Assembly (NCBI GenBank): GCA_913055135.1
Contig: CAJXJV010000064.1
Span: forward strand, 1 to 7,116
Reading direction: 5' to 3'
Source of the DNA: an uncultured Desulfurobacterium sp.
GTDB lineage: Bacteria > Aquificota > Aquificia > Desulfurobacteriales > Desulfurobacteriaceae
DNA: 7,116 nucleotides
How positions within the stretch are numbered: the stretch's first letter is position 1; every line of letters starts with the position of its first letter. The position numbers and the translations under genes were made by a program. Under the pieces are notes generated by a model, which worked only from the letters and a program-made list of their open reading frames with translations, made no database searches and had not been told where the DNA came from. Of this stretch, positions 1-6,598 are shown piece by piece.

Positions 1-1
1 T

Positions 2-58
2 GCTTTAGTAATATTGATTATATCAGTTGTACTGGTAATAACGATAATAAAAGTATGA
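2..58 (+). CDS. C-terminal tail of an unidentified membrane protein (partial)
   Basis: The window opens inside an open frame that ends with TGA at 56-58. The 18 visible residues are almost entirely Ile, Val, Leu, Ala, Ser and Thr, ending in Ile-Ile-Lys-Val, which looks like a terminal transmembrane helix with a short Lys-containing tail. The start and the family lie outside the window, so nothing can be said about function. No obvious intrinsic terminator follows; there is only a T-rich patch near 88-97 without a convincing stem. Confidence 0.45.
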   Translation, partial: ALVILIISVVLVITIIKV

Positions 59-126
59 TTGTTATGTATGGGTAGTGGAGCGGATTCTTTATTTTTTAAA
101 AGCTTACCGTGTAATGGTCGAATATG

Positions 127-135
127 TGTTATAAT
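127..135 (+). promoter_or_regulatory. Extended -10 promoter ahead of the toxin-antitoxin run
   Basis: TGT followed by a perfect TATAAT (130-135) forms an extended -10 element. No good -35 hexamer sits 16-18 bp upstream, which is tolerable for extended -10 promoters. The predicted start is near 142. It would drive the higB-like remnant, higA and the genes that follow without a gap. The assignment rests on motif match only. Confidence 0.4.
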
Positions 136-170
136 GTTGCTGGGTTTGTAAACAATCCATTAACCCGCTA

Positions 171-190
171 TGGCACGCAAAAACGTGCCA
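171..190 (+). other. Hairpin in the leader of the toxin-antitoxin run
   Basis: TGGCACG (171-177) and CGTGCCA (184-190) form a perfect 7-bp stem with a CAAAAA loop. Flanking CCC (164-166) and GGG (193-195) could extend it across an internal loop. There is no U-tract, so it is not an intrinsic terminator. It lies between the putative promoter and the truncated toxin frame, exactly where the missing toxin N-terminus would be expected. It could be a leader structure, an operator-like dyad or the scar of an insertion. Confidence 0.35.
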
Positions 191-233
191 GTGGGAAAGA
201 GATCATTGGAGGAGAGTTCTTAGGAAGTCGGAA

Positions 234-413
234 ATGCTTGATAAAGCAGAGTCTTTAGAAGACCTCAAAGTTCCTCCTGGCAACAGGTTAGAAGCTCTAA
301 AGGTAGATAAAGAGGGATACTACAGCATCCGAATTAACGACCAGTGGAGGATAACCTTCAGATTTAGTAGTGGTAATGCTTTTGAGGTCAAAGTAGAAGA
401 TTACCATCGTTAA
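234..413 (+). pseudogene. higB: HigB/RelE-family toxin, N-terminally truncated
   Basis: The visible 59 residues match the C-terminal two thirds of HigB-type mRNA interferase toxins (RelE superfamily). They contain the family's hallmark stretches VPPGNRLEAL, YYSIRINDQWRITFRF and the terminal VEDYHR. Family members are usually about 92-95 residues and begin with an MIKSF-like strand and a helix that are absent here. Reading upstream in frame gives RRVLRKSE (210-233), which still resembles the family's ALRKLE helix, but no ATG, GTG or TTG occurs between the in-frame stop at 132-134 and ATG 234. This points to a frameshift or replacement in the first part of the gene. ATG 234 has a modest AGGAAG 6 nt upstream, so a short product is possible. 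It sits 20 bp before the antitoxin gene in the usual toxin-first higBA order. Probably inactive as a toxin. Confidence 0.7.
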
Positions 414-433
414 TCAGATTTAAGAGGTGAGAA

Positions 434-751
434 GTGACTGAGAAAACTTATCCTTATGTACCTCTCTTTGAGAGAGAGGTTCCCCCAGTTCATCCTGGAG
501 AAATTCTCTTGGAAGAATTCTTGAAGCCTTTGAACATGACTCAATCAGAACTCGCTGAAAAGTTGGGGGTTAGTTTCAGGACCATAAACGACATAGTAAA
601 CGAAAAGAGAAGCATTTCCCCAGAGATGGCTATAAAACTGTCAGAGCTATTTAAAACGACTCCTCAATTCTGGATGAATCTTCAGAGGGATTACGACCTC
701 TGGAAAGCTTATAAGAAACTGGAGAGGCGAAAAGCAAAGGTTGGAGAGTGA
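434..751 (+). CDS. higA: HigA-family antitoxin, XRE-type HTH regulator
   Basis: This 105-residue protein is a full-length HigA-type antitoxin. In the family it neutralises HigB by direct binding and represses its own promoter as a dimer. The sequence shows the diagnostic VHPGEILLEEFL (residues 19-30), a helix-turn-helix at about 36-56 (TQSELAEKLGVSFRTINDIV) and the trailing ITPE-like and FWMNLQ motifs (SISPEMA 60-66, FWMNLQ 79-84). The start is GTG 434, supported by GAGGTGAG a few bases upstream; no ATG fits better. It follows the truncated toxin by 20 bp and precedes the MNT gene by 19 bp, so it probably belongs to one transcript with both. With the toxin broken, it may persist as an orphan antitoxin or as a local repressor of the operon; that role is inference. 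Confidence 0.9.
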   Translation: MTEKTYPYVPLFEREVPPVHPGEILLEEFLKPLNMTQSELAEKLGVSFRTINDIVNEKRSISPEMAIKLSELFKTTPQFWMNLQRDYDLWKAYKKLERRKAKVGE

Positions 752-770
752 TGATGAGTAAGGATTGGAT

Positions 771-1109
771 ATGAAAAAGCTATTTCTTAAACCTTTGAAC
801 GATGAAGAAATTTATCAGGAAGTAATCAGAATTATTGCTAAATATTTACCAGGCGCAAGGATTTATCTTTTTGGTTCAAGGGCAAAAGGAACTGCCAAGC
901 CATACTCGGATTTTGATATAGCTATTGAGTGGAAAGAAAAAATACCTCTCCATACTATGGCAAAGATACGAGAAGAACTTGATAAACTTCCAACACTTAA
1001 AAGCTTTGATTTAATAGATTTAAAGAGAGTTTCCGGTGATTTCATTGAAACTGTAAGGAAAACAGGAGTAATCCTATATGACGGTAGAAAATTTAAAGAG
1101 GAGACTTGA
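771..1109 (+). CDS. MNT-type minimal nucleotidyltransferase (MntA/HI0073-like antitoxin)
   Basis: This protein of about 112 residues is a minimal nucleotidyltransferase of the DNA polymerase beta superfamily. The signature GSX10DXD is complete: GS at residues 35-36, ten intervening residues, then D47 and D49. A third acidic residue is likely in the FDLIDL strand near 80-83. In characterised MNT/HEPN pairs the MNT protein transfers AMP from ATP onto a tyrosine of the partner HEPN toxin and so neutralises it. An upstream TTG at 765 is in frame, but ATG 771 is preferred because AAGGA at 760-764 lies 6 nt before it and abuts the TTG. The 3' end overlaps the next gene by 32 bp, which indicates translational coupling to the HEPN partner. 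The specific target in this organism is not shown by sequence. Confidence 0.88.
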   Translation: MKKLFLKPLNDEEIYQEVIRIIAKYLPGARIYLFGSRAKGTAKPYSDFDIAIEWKEKIPLHTMAKIREELDKLPTLKSFDLIDLKRVSGDFIETVRKTGVILYDGRKFKEET

Positions 1110-1497
1110 AACCCTGCAAAAAGCTTATAAACGCTTGAAAGAGGTTTTAACCTTAGATCCGGAAGAAACCGACATAGTCATCGATGCTACTATCCAGCGA
1201 TTTGAGTTTACTTTTGAACTGGCATGGAAAACAATCAAAAAATTTGCAGAAACTCTAAGAGCTGGAGAATGTAATTCCGGTAGAAGTTGCATAAAATTAG
1301 CCTATAAGCTTGGCTGGATAGAAGACGAGGAAAAGTGGCTTTCTCTACTTGAAGCCAGAAATCTTACTTCTCACACCTATGATCAGGAAATTGCTCTTGA
1401 AACATATTGGATAATAAAAAATGAACATACTGCTTTTGAAAATCTTATACTTTCACTTAAAAAGGAACTTGAAAATTTCATTGGTGAGGAAGGTTAA
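1078..1497 (+). CDS. HEPN/HI0074-family nucleotidyltransferase-partner protein, likely HepT-like toxin
   Basis: This 139-residue, mostly helical protein belongs to the HI0074 nucleotidyltransferase substrate-binding group, a branch of the HEPN fold. FEFTFELAWKTIK (residues 42-54) is the family's core helix. The helix containing EARNLTSHTY carries R94 and H99 and then Y101, that is RX4HXY, the HEPN RNase motif together with the tyrosine that MNT partners AMPylate in type VII toxin-antitoxin systems. Because the catalytic Arg and His are intact, an RNase toxin is possible rather than a purely structural subunit. ATG 1078 has AGGAG 9 nt upstream, inside the MNT gene. Its stop shares one base with the ATG of the following metabolic gene, so all these genes are probably co-translated. 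Databases may label it only as a nucleotidyltransferase substrate-binding protein. Confidence 0.87.
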   Translation: MTVENLKRRLETLQKAYKRLKEVLTLDPEETDIVIDATIQRFEFTFELAWKTIKKFAETLRAGECNSGRSCIKLAYKLGWIEDEEKWLSLLEARNLTSHTYDQEIALETYWIIKNEHTAFENLILSLKKELENFIGEEG

Positions 1498-2711
1498 TGA
1501 AACAGCAGTTTAAGGTAAACAAAACCTACGAAGAGATAAACGAAAAGATCAGAAAGGGTGAGGCGGTAGTCGTTACTGCCGAAGAGATGATTGAGATAGT
1601 TGAGGAATTGGGAGTCGTAAAGGCAGCAGAGGAGGTTGACGTTGTTACAACTGGTACGTTTGGTGCAATGTGTTCTTCAGGAGCGTTTTTAAACGTTGGT
1701 CACACAAAACCACGTATGAAAATGGAGGAAATCTATCTTAACGGTATTCCTGCCTACGGTGGAATAGCTGCCGTCGACCTCTACATTGGAGCAACTGCAC
1801 TGCCTGAAAACGACCCAAGGAATGAGGTCTATCCAGGAAAGTTTGAGTATGGTGGAGCTCATGTAATTGAAGAACTTATTGCCGGAGAAGATATTGAATT
1901 AGAAGCCTACGCTTATGGAACGGACTGTTATCCAAGAAGAGAAATAAAGAAACTTATCAACATAAAGACGATAAACGATGCAATCCTCTGTAGTCCAAGA
2001 AACGCCTATCAGAATTACAACGTTGCAGTAAACAAATCATCACGAACGATTTACACTTACATGGGAACCCTCAAACCTAACTTGGGAAACGCTACCTATT
2101 CAAGTGCAGGTCAATTAAGTCCTCTCTTGAACGACCCATTCTTTGAAACAATAGGAATTGGAACAAGAATATTCCTTGGTGGCGGTATAGGATACGTTGC
2201 ATTTCATGGAACCCAACACTCTCCGTTTGGAATAAAGAGAAGCAAAAAAGGACAACCTACTGGCGGCTCAGGAACTCTCATGGTAGTTGGAGACATGAAG
2301 CAGATGTCAACCGATTTTGTAAAGGCTGCTTCAATTTTAGGGTATGGTGTCTCAATGTTTGTCGGAATAGGTATTCCGATTCCAATACTCAACGAGAGAA
2401 TTGCCTACTACACCTCTGTTAGGGATGATGAGATATTTGCTCCTGTTATCGATTACTCCGTTGACTACCCATCGGGAAATGCAAAGCCAATTAAGTATGT
2501 AAGCTACGGCGAACTCCGCAGAGGCTTCATAGAAATAGACGGCAAGAAAGTTCAAACCTCTCCCCTCTCCTCCTACTACAAGGCAAGAGAGATAGCAAAT
2601 ATACTAAAGGAGTGGATAAAGAACGGAGAGTTTGAAATATCTAAACCTGCTGAAACACTTCCAGCTCCCGAACCAGACGTTAAAATTGAATATGACGAAA
2701 GGAAGGAGTAA
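1497..2711 (+). CDS. DUF39 homocysteine biosynthesis protein (L-aspartate semialdehyde sulfurtransferase)
   Basis: This 404-residue protein matches the DUF39/HcyS family, cytosolic enzymes shown in methanogens to make homocysteine from aspartate semialdehyde and a sulfide source, bypassing O-acyl-homoserine. Recognisable family stretches are VTTGTFGAMCSSGAFLN (about 50-66), GATALPENDP, YGTDCYP (140-146), AILCSPRNAYQNYN and IGIGTRIFLGGGIGYV. Cysteines 59 and 144 correspond to the conserved pair thought to carry sulfur; C165 is a third. The length fits the form without C-terminal CBS domains. No ferredoxin-domain partner (MA1822-like) is encoded nearby. ATG 1497 overlaps the HEPN stop codon by one base and has GAGGAAGG just upstream. 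The homoserine kinase gene follows after 3 bp, which places both at the aspartate-semialdehyde/homoserine branch. The exact sulfur donor is unknown. Confidence 0.88.
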   Translation: MKQQFKVNKTYEEINEKIRKGEAVVVTAEEMIEIVEELGVVKAAEEVDVVTTGTFGAMCSSGAFLNVGHTKPRMKMEEIYLNGIPAYGGIAAVDLYIGATALPENDPRNEVYPGKFEYGGAHVIEELIAGEDIELEAYAYGTDCYPRREIKKLINIKTINDAILCSPRNAYQNYNVAVNKSSRTIYTYMGTLKPNLGNATYSSAGQLSPLLNDPFFETIGIGTRIFLGGGIGYVAFHGTQHSPFGIKRSKKGQPTGGSGTLMVVGDMKQMSTDFVKAASILGYGVSMFVGIGIPIPILNERIAYYTSVRDDEIFAPVIDYSVDYPSGNAKPIKYVSYGELRRGFIEIDGKKVQTSPLSSYYKAREIANILKEWIKNGEFEISKPAETLPAPEPDVKIEYDERKE

Positions 2712-2714
2712 GTT

Positions 2715-3608
2715 ATGAAGTTTAAAGTTTCCGTTCCTGCATCTACCAGCAATTTAGGACCTGGATTTGATGCTCTGGGATTGGCACTAACACTTTACAA
2801 CGACTTTATCGTTGAACCTTCAGACTTCTACTCTGTGGAAATAGAGGGAGAAGGTGCTGAAGAACTCCCGAAAGATGAGAAAAACCTCTTTCTGAGAGCT
2901 TACAGAAGTACAATGGAATATCTCGGACTAAATCAGCCGGTAAAAGTAAAGCTTATAAACAGAATTCCCTTAGGAAGGGGGCTTGGAAGCTCTGCAACTG
3001 CAATAGTTGGCGGAATCCTTGCAGCAGAAAAAATCTCTGGAAAGAAGCTTTCACTCCCCGAAGTCATAGATGCTGCCTTTAAGTTTGAACCACATCCAGA
3101 TAACGTTCTACCCGCTTACACCGGAGGGTTTGTCGTAGCAGCAACAAACGGAGATCTATCCTACATAAAGCTCGACTTTCCAGAAGAGTTAAAGGTTATT
3201 ATCGTTGTACCTGAGCTTTTCTTGTCAACTGAAGAGTCAAGATCTGTTCTTCCTGATAGCTACAACAGGAAAGATGTGATTTTCAACATTCAAAGAGTCG
3301 CGCTACTTCTTGGAGCTCTTCAGAAAAAGGACTTTGGACTTCTTAAAGAAGCAGTAAAAGATAGAGTCCATCAACCATATCGTTGTGATCTTATACCATC
3401 TTTCTGGGAAATACTTTCAGAAGGCTATAAAGCCGGAGCTTATGCAGTTTATCTTTCTGGAGCTGGAAGTTGCATAGGAGCTTTAGCCGATAGGAACTTT
3501 GACGAAATTGGAAAAGCAATGTGCAACGTCTTTGATGCACTGGGAATAGAATCAAAATACCTTATTTTAGACGTTGATAAAGAGGGAGCAAGGATAGAAG
3601 AAGTATAA
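2715..3608 (+). CDS. thrB: Homoserine kinase
   Basis: This 297-residue GHMP-family kinase phosphorylates L-homoserine with ATP to O-phosphohomoserine, the precursor of threonine. The N-terminal VPASTSNLGPGFDALGLAL (residues 7-25) is the classic ThrB substrate-binding segment. PLGRGLGSSATA (85-96) is the GHMP ATP-binding loop. EPHPDNVLPAYTGG (125-138) is the ThrB-specific segment, and the C-terminal YLSGAGSCIGAL is GHMP motif 3. Full length for the family. ATG 2715 has GGAAGGAG at 2700-2707, overlapping the end of the upstream DUF39 gene. Together the two genes draw on aspartate semialdehyde and homoserine for methionine and threonine. A new promoter begins a few bases after its stop, so it is the last gene of the run. 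Confidence 0.95.
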   Translation: MKFKVSVPASTSNLGPGFDALGLALTLYNDFIVEPSDFYSVEIEGEGAEELPKDEKNLFLRAYRSTMEYLGLNQPVKVKLINRIPLGRGLGSSATAIVGGILAAEKISGKKLSLPEVIDAAFKFEPHPDNVLPAYTGGFVVAATNGDLSYIKLDFPEELKVIIVVPELFLSTEESRSVLPDSYNRKDVIFNIQRVALLLGALQKKDFGLLKEAVKDRVHQPYRCDLIPSFWEILSEGYKAGAYAVYLSGAGSCIGALADRNFDEIGKAMCNVFDALGIESKYLILDVDKEGARIEEV

Positions 3609-3612
3609 AAAC

Positions 3613-3640
3613 TTGACCTGATACCTGCTACTGATATAAA
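3613..3640 (+). promoter_or_regulatory. Sigma-70-type promoter of rplU-rpmA
   Basis: TTGACC (3613-3618) and TATAAA (3635-3640) are separated by 16 bp, and TGA directly before the -10 box makes it an extended -10. This is close to consensus on all three elements and starts 5 bp after the thrB stop. The predicted start is near 3647, giving a leader of only about 33 nt with GGAGGT 6 nt before the rplU ATG. That leaves no room for a long ribosomal-protein leader structure. Confidence 0.7.
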
Positions 3641-3679
3641 TTTACCACTCACTCTTTAATCAAGTGCGGAGGTAGCGGG

Positions 3680-3985
3680 ATGTATGCTGTTATAAAGACA
3701 GGCGGAAAGCAGTACGTTGTTGAGCCTGGTCAGGTTTTAAAGGTTGAAAAGCTCAACCTACCTGAGGGCTCTAATGTTGAGTTTGAAGCGCTCATGGTAA
3801 GGGATGACAATGGTGTAAAAGTTGGTGAAGAGGCTAAAGGTATCAAAGTTAAGGCTACAGTTGTAAGACACGGTAAAGGTAAGAAAATGATTGTATTCAA
3901 GTACAAGGCAAAGAAACACTACCAGAGAAAGTATGGCCATCGCCAGCACTTTACAGAGCTCCAGATCAATGAAATCGTAAGCTAA
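3680..3985 (+). CDS. rplU: Large ribosomal subunit protein bL21
   Basis: This 101-residue protein has the full length and landmarks of ribosomal protein L21. It begins [18 protein letters not shown], has a central [14 protein letters not shown] region and ends with the basic [16 protein letters not shown] segment that binds 23S rRNA. L21 assembles early into the 50S subunit and contacts domain II of 23S rRNA. ATG 3680 is preceded by GGAGGT at 6 nt. It has its own promoter and is followed by rpmA after 13 bp, the conserved bacterial rplU-rpmA order. Confidence 0.97.
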   Translation: MYAVIKTGGKQYVVEPGQVLKVEKLNLPEGSNVEFEALMVRDDNGVKVGEEAKGIKVKATVVRHGKGKKMIVFKYKAKKHYQRKYGHRQHFTELQINEIVS

Positions 3986-3998
3986 TTGGAGGTTTGTC

Positions 3999-4253
3999 AT
4001 GGCACATAAAAAAGGTATGGGTTCTACCAAAAACGGAAGGGACTCAATTGGCAAGAGGTTAGGTGTAAAAAGACACGACGGTCAGATTGTAAAAGCTGGA
4101 CACATCTTAGTTAGACAGAGAGGAACTTCTATCCATCCAGGACTCAACGTTGGAGTTGGAAAGGACTACACACTCTTTGCTCTCAAGGATGGAATTGTTA
4201 AGTTTGAAAAAAGAAGAAACAAGAAATTTGTAAGCGTATATCCTGTTCAGTAA
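3999..4253 (+). CDS. rpmA: Large ribosomal subunit protein bL27
   Basis: This 84-residue protein is a complete L27. It carries the flexible N-terminus [16 protein letters not shown] that reaches the peptidyl-transferase centre, then [29 protein letters not shown] and [14 protein letters not shown]. It starts directly with MAHKK, so it lacks the cleavable N-terminal extension removed by Prp protease in Firmicutes. The ATG has TTGGAGG about 6 nt upstream, between the two genes. A strong intrinsic terminator follows 15 bp after the stop. The GTPase gene obg, which often comes next in other bacteria, is not here. Confidence 0.97.
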   Translation: MAHKKGMGSTKNGRDSIGKRLGVKRHDGQIVKAGHILVRQRGTSIHPGLNVGVGKDYTLFALKDGIVKFEKRRNKKFVSVYPVQ

Positions 4254-4268
4254 TCTTAGAAATGACTT

Positions 4269-4301
4269 TCCCCGCTAAAGTAGCGGGGAGTTATATTTTT
4301 T
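4269..4301 (+). terminator. Intrinsic terminator of rplU-rpmA
   Basis: CCCCGCTA (4270-4277) and TAGCGGGG (4281-4288) form a perfect 8-bp GC-rich stem around AAG, extended by one T-A pair. A T-rich tract with six consecutive T's (4291-4301) follows on the plus strand. The converging minus-strand gene ends at 4304; on that strand the stem is not followed by a U-run, so the terminator looks one-directional. Confidence 0.9.
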
Positions 4302-4303
4302 CC

Positions 4304-5572
4304 TTAGTGTAGAATTGCAATCAAGATGCTAACTCCTAACACTTCCCCACCGATCAAAGCAATAAATCCCGGTGTTACCAGCTTAAAAAGTTCCCTGCTC
4401 CCCATCGAAATTGTCAAAAACCATTTAAGAAAAGTATTAACAGTTGCTGCAACAATAACAGTAACAATACCTGTTAAAAGTGAAACTTCACTTGCAGTAA
4501 AAAGCTTGGAAACAGAAAGAGTTATCGCATCAACATCAGAAAGTCCAGAAACTGCAGCAACTATATAAAGACCGTAATCTCCAAGATACTTGAGAGTATT
4601 TCTCGAGATAAAGAGTATAAATGCATAAAACATACTAAACTTTATAGCATTTGAAAGCTCATAGGGATTTTTTACTTTAACCTTTGCCCTCTCTTCTCTT
4701 TCAAGATTGGATATTCTGTATGCAAAGAAAATCCCCATAAGAAAAGCTGTTAAAAACGGCATTATCAAATACTTAGTAAACTGTAAATTAACAATTCCCG
4801 CAAGAAAAGTTATTCTTGGAAACATTATTGCAGAAGCTCCAACAATACCAGCGGCGTATTCGGGTATTAAACTTCTATTCGTCTTAGAAAGGGACGAAAA
4901 CGTTGCAGCAACAGCAGTACTTGATACAAGTCCACCAATTAGACCAGTAAACAGAATTCCCCTTTCGCCGGCAATTTTCGTTAGAAAGTACCCTAAAAAG
5001 TCGAGGGTTGAAATTATTACAACCATTGTCCAGACTTCACGAGGATTAACACCGTAGAAACTTTTGTCTGGAAGAAGTGGATAAAGAATAACAGTAACGG
5101 CTGCAAACTTTAAGAAGGCAAATAGGTCTTCAAGAGAGAGATGCTTAACAAACTTGTGCATTTGCTCTTTAAAGCTGAGAATGAAGAGAACAGTTATAGC
5201 AATAGCGGCAGCCAACTGAAATTCCTCTTTATAACAGAGGACTCCTATGAGAAAAGTCAAAATGGCAGAAACTTCTGATGTGAGCCCCGGTAGCCTTTCA
5301 AAGAGTTGAGCAATGACAAGAAGAGCAGAAAAAGAAATGAGAATAATATAGATGAAAGGGTCTCCAAAAAAAGAAGAAATATGAGCTGATAGAGTTCCTA
5401 AGAGGGAAATCAAAATAAAAGTCCTCACCCCTCCAAAGACAGGAGTACCTTCTCTCTGTTTTTTATATTCTCTCTCTATTCCTACAAGTCCCCCTAAGAT
5501 TATGGAAACAAAGTAGGGTTGGTAGAGTTTCCAGGCTTCAGAGTTGATAAATTCCTTTAGAAATTCAACCAT
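4304..5572 (-). CDS. MgtC/DUF4010-family integral membrane protein
   Basis: This 422-residue polytopic protein probably has about twelve transmembrane helices. The N-terminal part carries the MgtC/SapB signature: GGLVGIERE (residues 27-35) in the first helix and GVRTFILISLLG (48-59) starting the next. The C-terminal half carries DUF4010 features, including GLIGGLVSSTAVA around 210-222 and GLSDVDAIT (343-351). This MgtC-DUF4010 fusion is widespread but its function is not established; links to Mg2+ homeostasis come from the MgtC side and cannot be assumed here. The ATG overlaps the end of aroE by 8 bp, with GAGGAA inside aroE as its ribosome binding site, so the two are co-translated. No metabolic link to AroE is evident. 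It converges on rpmA across a 50-bp gap. Confidence 0.87.
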   Translation of the reverse strand: MVEFLKEFINSEAWKLYQPYFVSIILGGLVGIEREYKKQREGTPVFGGVRTFILISLLGTLSAHISSFFGDPFIYIILISFSALLVIAQLFERLPGLTSEVSAILTFLIGVLCYKEEFQLAAAIAITVLFILSFKEQMHKFVKHLSLEDLFAFLKFAAVTVILYPLLPDKSFYGVNPREVWTMVVIISTLDFLGYFLTKIAGERGILFTGLIGGLVSSTAVAATFSSLSKTNRSLIPEYAAGIVGASAIMFPRITFLAGIVNLQFTKYLIMPFLTAFLMGIFFAYRISNLEREERAKVKVKNPYELSNAIKFSMFYAFILFISRNTLKYLGDYGLYIVAAVSGLSDVDAITLSVSKLFTASEVSLLTGIVTVIVAATVNTFLKWFLTISMGSRELFKLVTPGFIALIGGEVLGVSILIAILH

Positions 5573-6413
5573 AAAGTTCCTCTTCTACAATCCTTCTCAT
5601 AAATTCTACTGGAGCCTCCTTCCCGGTCCATATCTTAAAAGCTATCGCTCCCTGATGGATGAGCATTCCAAGTCCGTTAACAATCTTACAACCTTTTTCC
5701 TTTGCTGCTTTTAAAAGAGGCGTTTCAGCAGGATTATAGATGATATCAACAACAGTTATTCCTTCTGGAATTAGCGAATAATCAAAAAGCGGTGGATCAC
5801 CAGGCTTCATTCCTACCGAAGTGGTATTGATAACTATGTCTGTGTCCTTTAAAAGAGTTGCAACTGTAGTCTCTTTTAGAGGAAAAACTAAAACGTTTCC
5901 CCGCTTTCCAAGGAGCTCTCCTACTACTTTTCCTTTTGAAAAGCTCCTATTAACTACGTTGAGAAACTTAGCTCCACCCTTCAGGACTGCATAGCCAACA
6001 GCCCTTGCAGCCCCTCCTGCACCAAACATCGTTATCCTTTTGCCCTCAAGTTCTATCCCCTCTTCTATTAGAGACTGGAGAAACCCATCGGCATCTGTGT
6101 TGTAACCGGTAAGCTGTCCATCTTCATTCTTCACAGTATTGACAGCTCCAAGGAATTCAGCATCTTCATCCAAAAAATCAAGGTATTCAATAACACCCTC
6201 TTTATGAGGAACGGTAACATTAAAACCTTTAACGTTAAGAGCCCTTAGACCATTTACAGCATCTCCCAAATTTTCTGGAGCAACGTCAAAAGGAACGTAA
6301 ACTGCATCTATTCCAAGAGCCCTAAAAGCTGCTGTTTGCATAAGAGGAGACAAAGAATGCTTTACTGGATGGCCAATAATTCCATAAACAGCAGTTTTCC
6401 CTGTCAGTTTCAT
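5565..6413 (-). CDS. aroE: Shikimate dehydrogenase (NADP+)
   Basis: This 282-residue enzyme reduces 3-dehydroshikimate to shikimate with NADPH in the aromatic amino-acid pathway. The substrate domain shows HSLSPLMQ (residues 19-26), NVTVPHK with the catalytic K71, and NTDADGF with catalytic D107. The Rossmann domain has GAGGAARA (131-138) and an NRS motif at 155-157 for the 2'-phosphate of NADP. NTTSVGM and the C-terminal NGLGMLIHQGA complete the family set. Full length. The ATG at 6413 is preceded by AAGGAG with 5 nt spacing. It is the first gene of a minus-strand pair with the MgtC/DUF4010 gene. Upstream lies an inverted repeat overlapping a TATAAT box that may be its promoter and operator. 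Confidence 0.95.
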   Translation of the reverse strand: MKLTGKTAVYGIIGHPVKHSLSPLMQTAAFRALGIDAVYVPFDVAPENLGDAVNGLRALNVKGFNVTVPHKEGVIEYLDFLDEDAEFLGAVNTVKNEDGQLTGYNTDADGFLQSLIEEGIELEGKRITMFGAGGAARAVGYAVLKGGAKFLNVVNRSFSKGKVVGELLGKRGNVLVFPLKETTVATLLKDTDIVINTTSVGMKPGDPPLFDYSLIPEGITVVDIIYNPAETPLLKAAKEKGCKIVNGLGMLIHQGAIAFKIWTGKEAPVEFMRRIVEEELYG

Positions 6414-6457
6414 ATTTGCTCCTTAGTTTTAATCTTTAGCTAATGAAAATTGTAGTA

Positions 6458-6500
6458 AAGAGAGCTTGAAATTGGATTATAATGAATTCAAAGCTCTCTT
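6458..6500. promoter_or_regulatory. Inverted repeat over overlapping TATAAT boxes upstream of aroE
   Basis: AAGAGAGCTTGAA (6458-6470) is the reverse complement of the right arm at 6487-6500 apart from one inserted A. The 16-bp centre contains TATAAT on the plus strand (6478-6483) and, offset by two bases, TATAAT on the minus strand (6481-6476). The minus-strand box would start aroE transcription about 55 nt before its ATG. No good -35 hexamer is visible for either strand. Arm centres are about 30 bp apart, near three helical turns, which would suit two dimers of a DNA-binding protein. Operator function is inference. Confidence 0.4.
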
Positions 6501-6598
6501 GTTGAATGCTTGCAGCAGTCAGGAATAAAAAGAAATGCGTTAAAACACCAAGAGGATGACCTTCCAATAGAAAAAAAGTTTACAGAAAATATAGCGAG

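Noticed and set aside
171..195. Intrinsic terminator of the upstream membrane gene
   Set aside because: The hairpin is followed by GTGGGAAAG rather than a U-tract, and it lies downstream of the putative TA promoter.
765..770. TTG at 765 as the start of the MNT gene
   Set aside because: The AAGGA ribosome binding site touches the TTG with no spacing but lies 6 nt before ATG 771, so the ATG is the better start.
2204..2555. Minus-strand frames inside the DUF39 gene
   Set aside because: The opposite strand is well conserved coding sequence of a recognised family; these frames have no family features.
3609..3679. Ribosomal-protein leader (L21-type autoregulatory RNA) upstream of rplU
   Set aside because: The predicted transcript leader is only about 33 nt, too short for a structured leader, and no stem is visible.
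4326..5057. Plus-strand open frames opposite the MgtC/DUF4010 gene
   Set aside because: They are antisense shadows of a clear membrane-protein gene, with no start signals or recognisable content.
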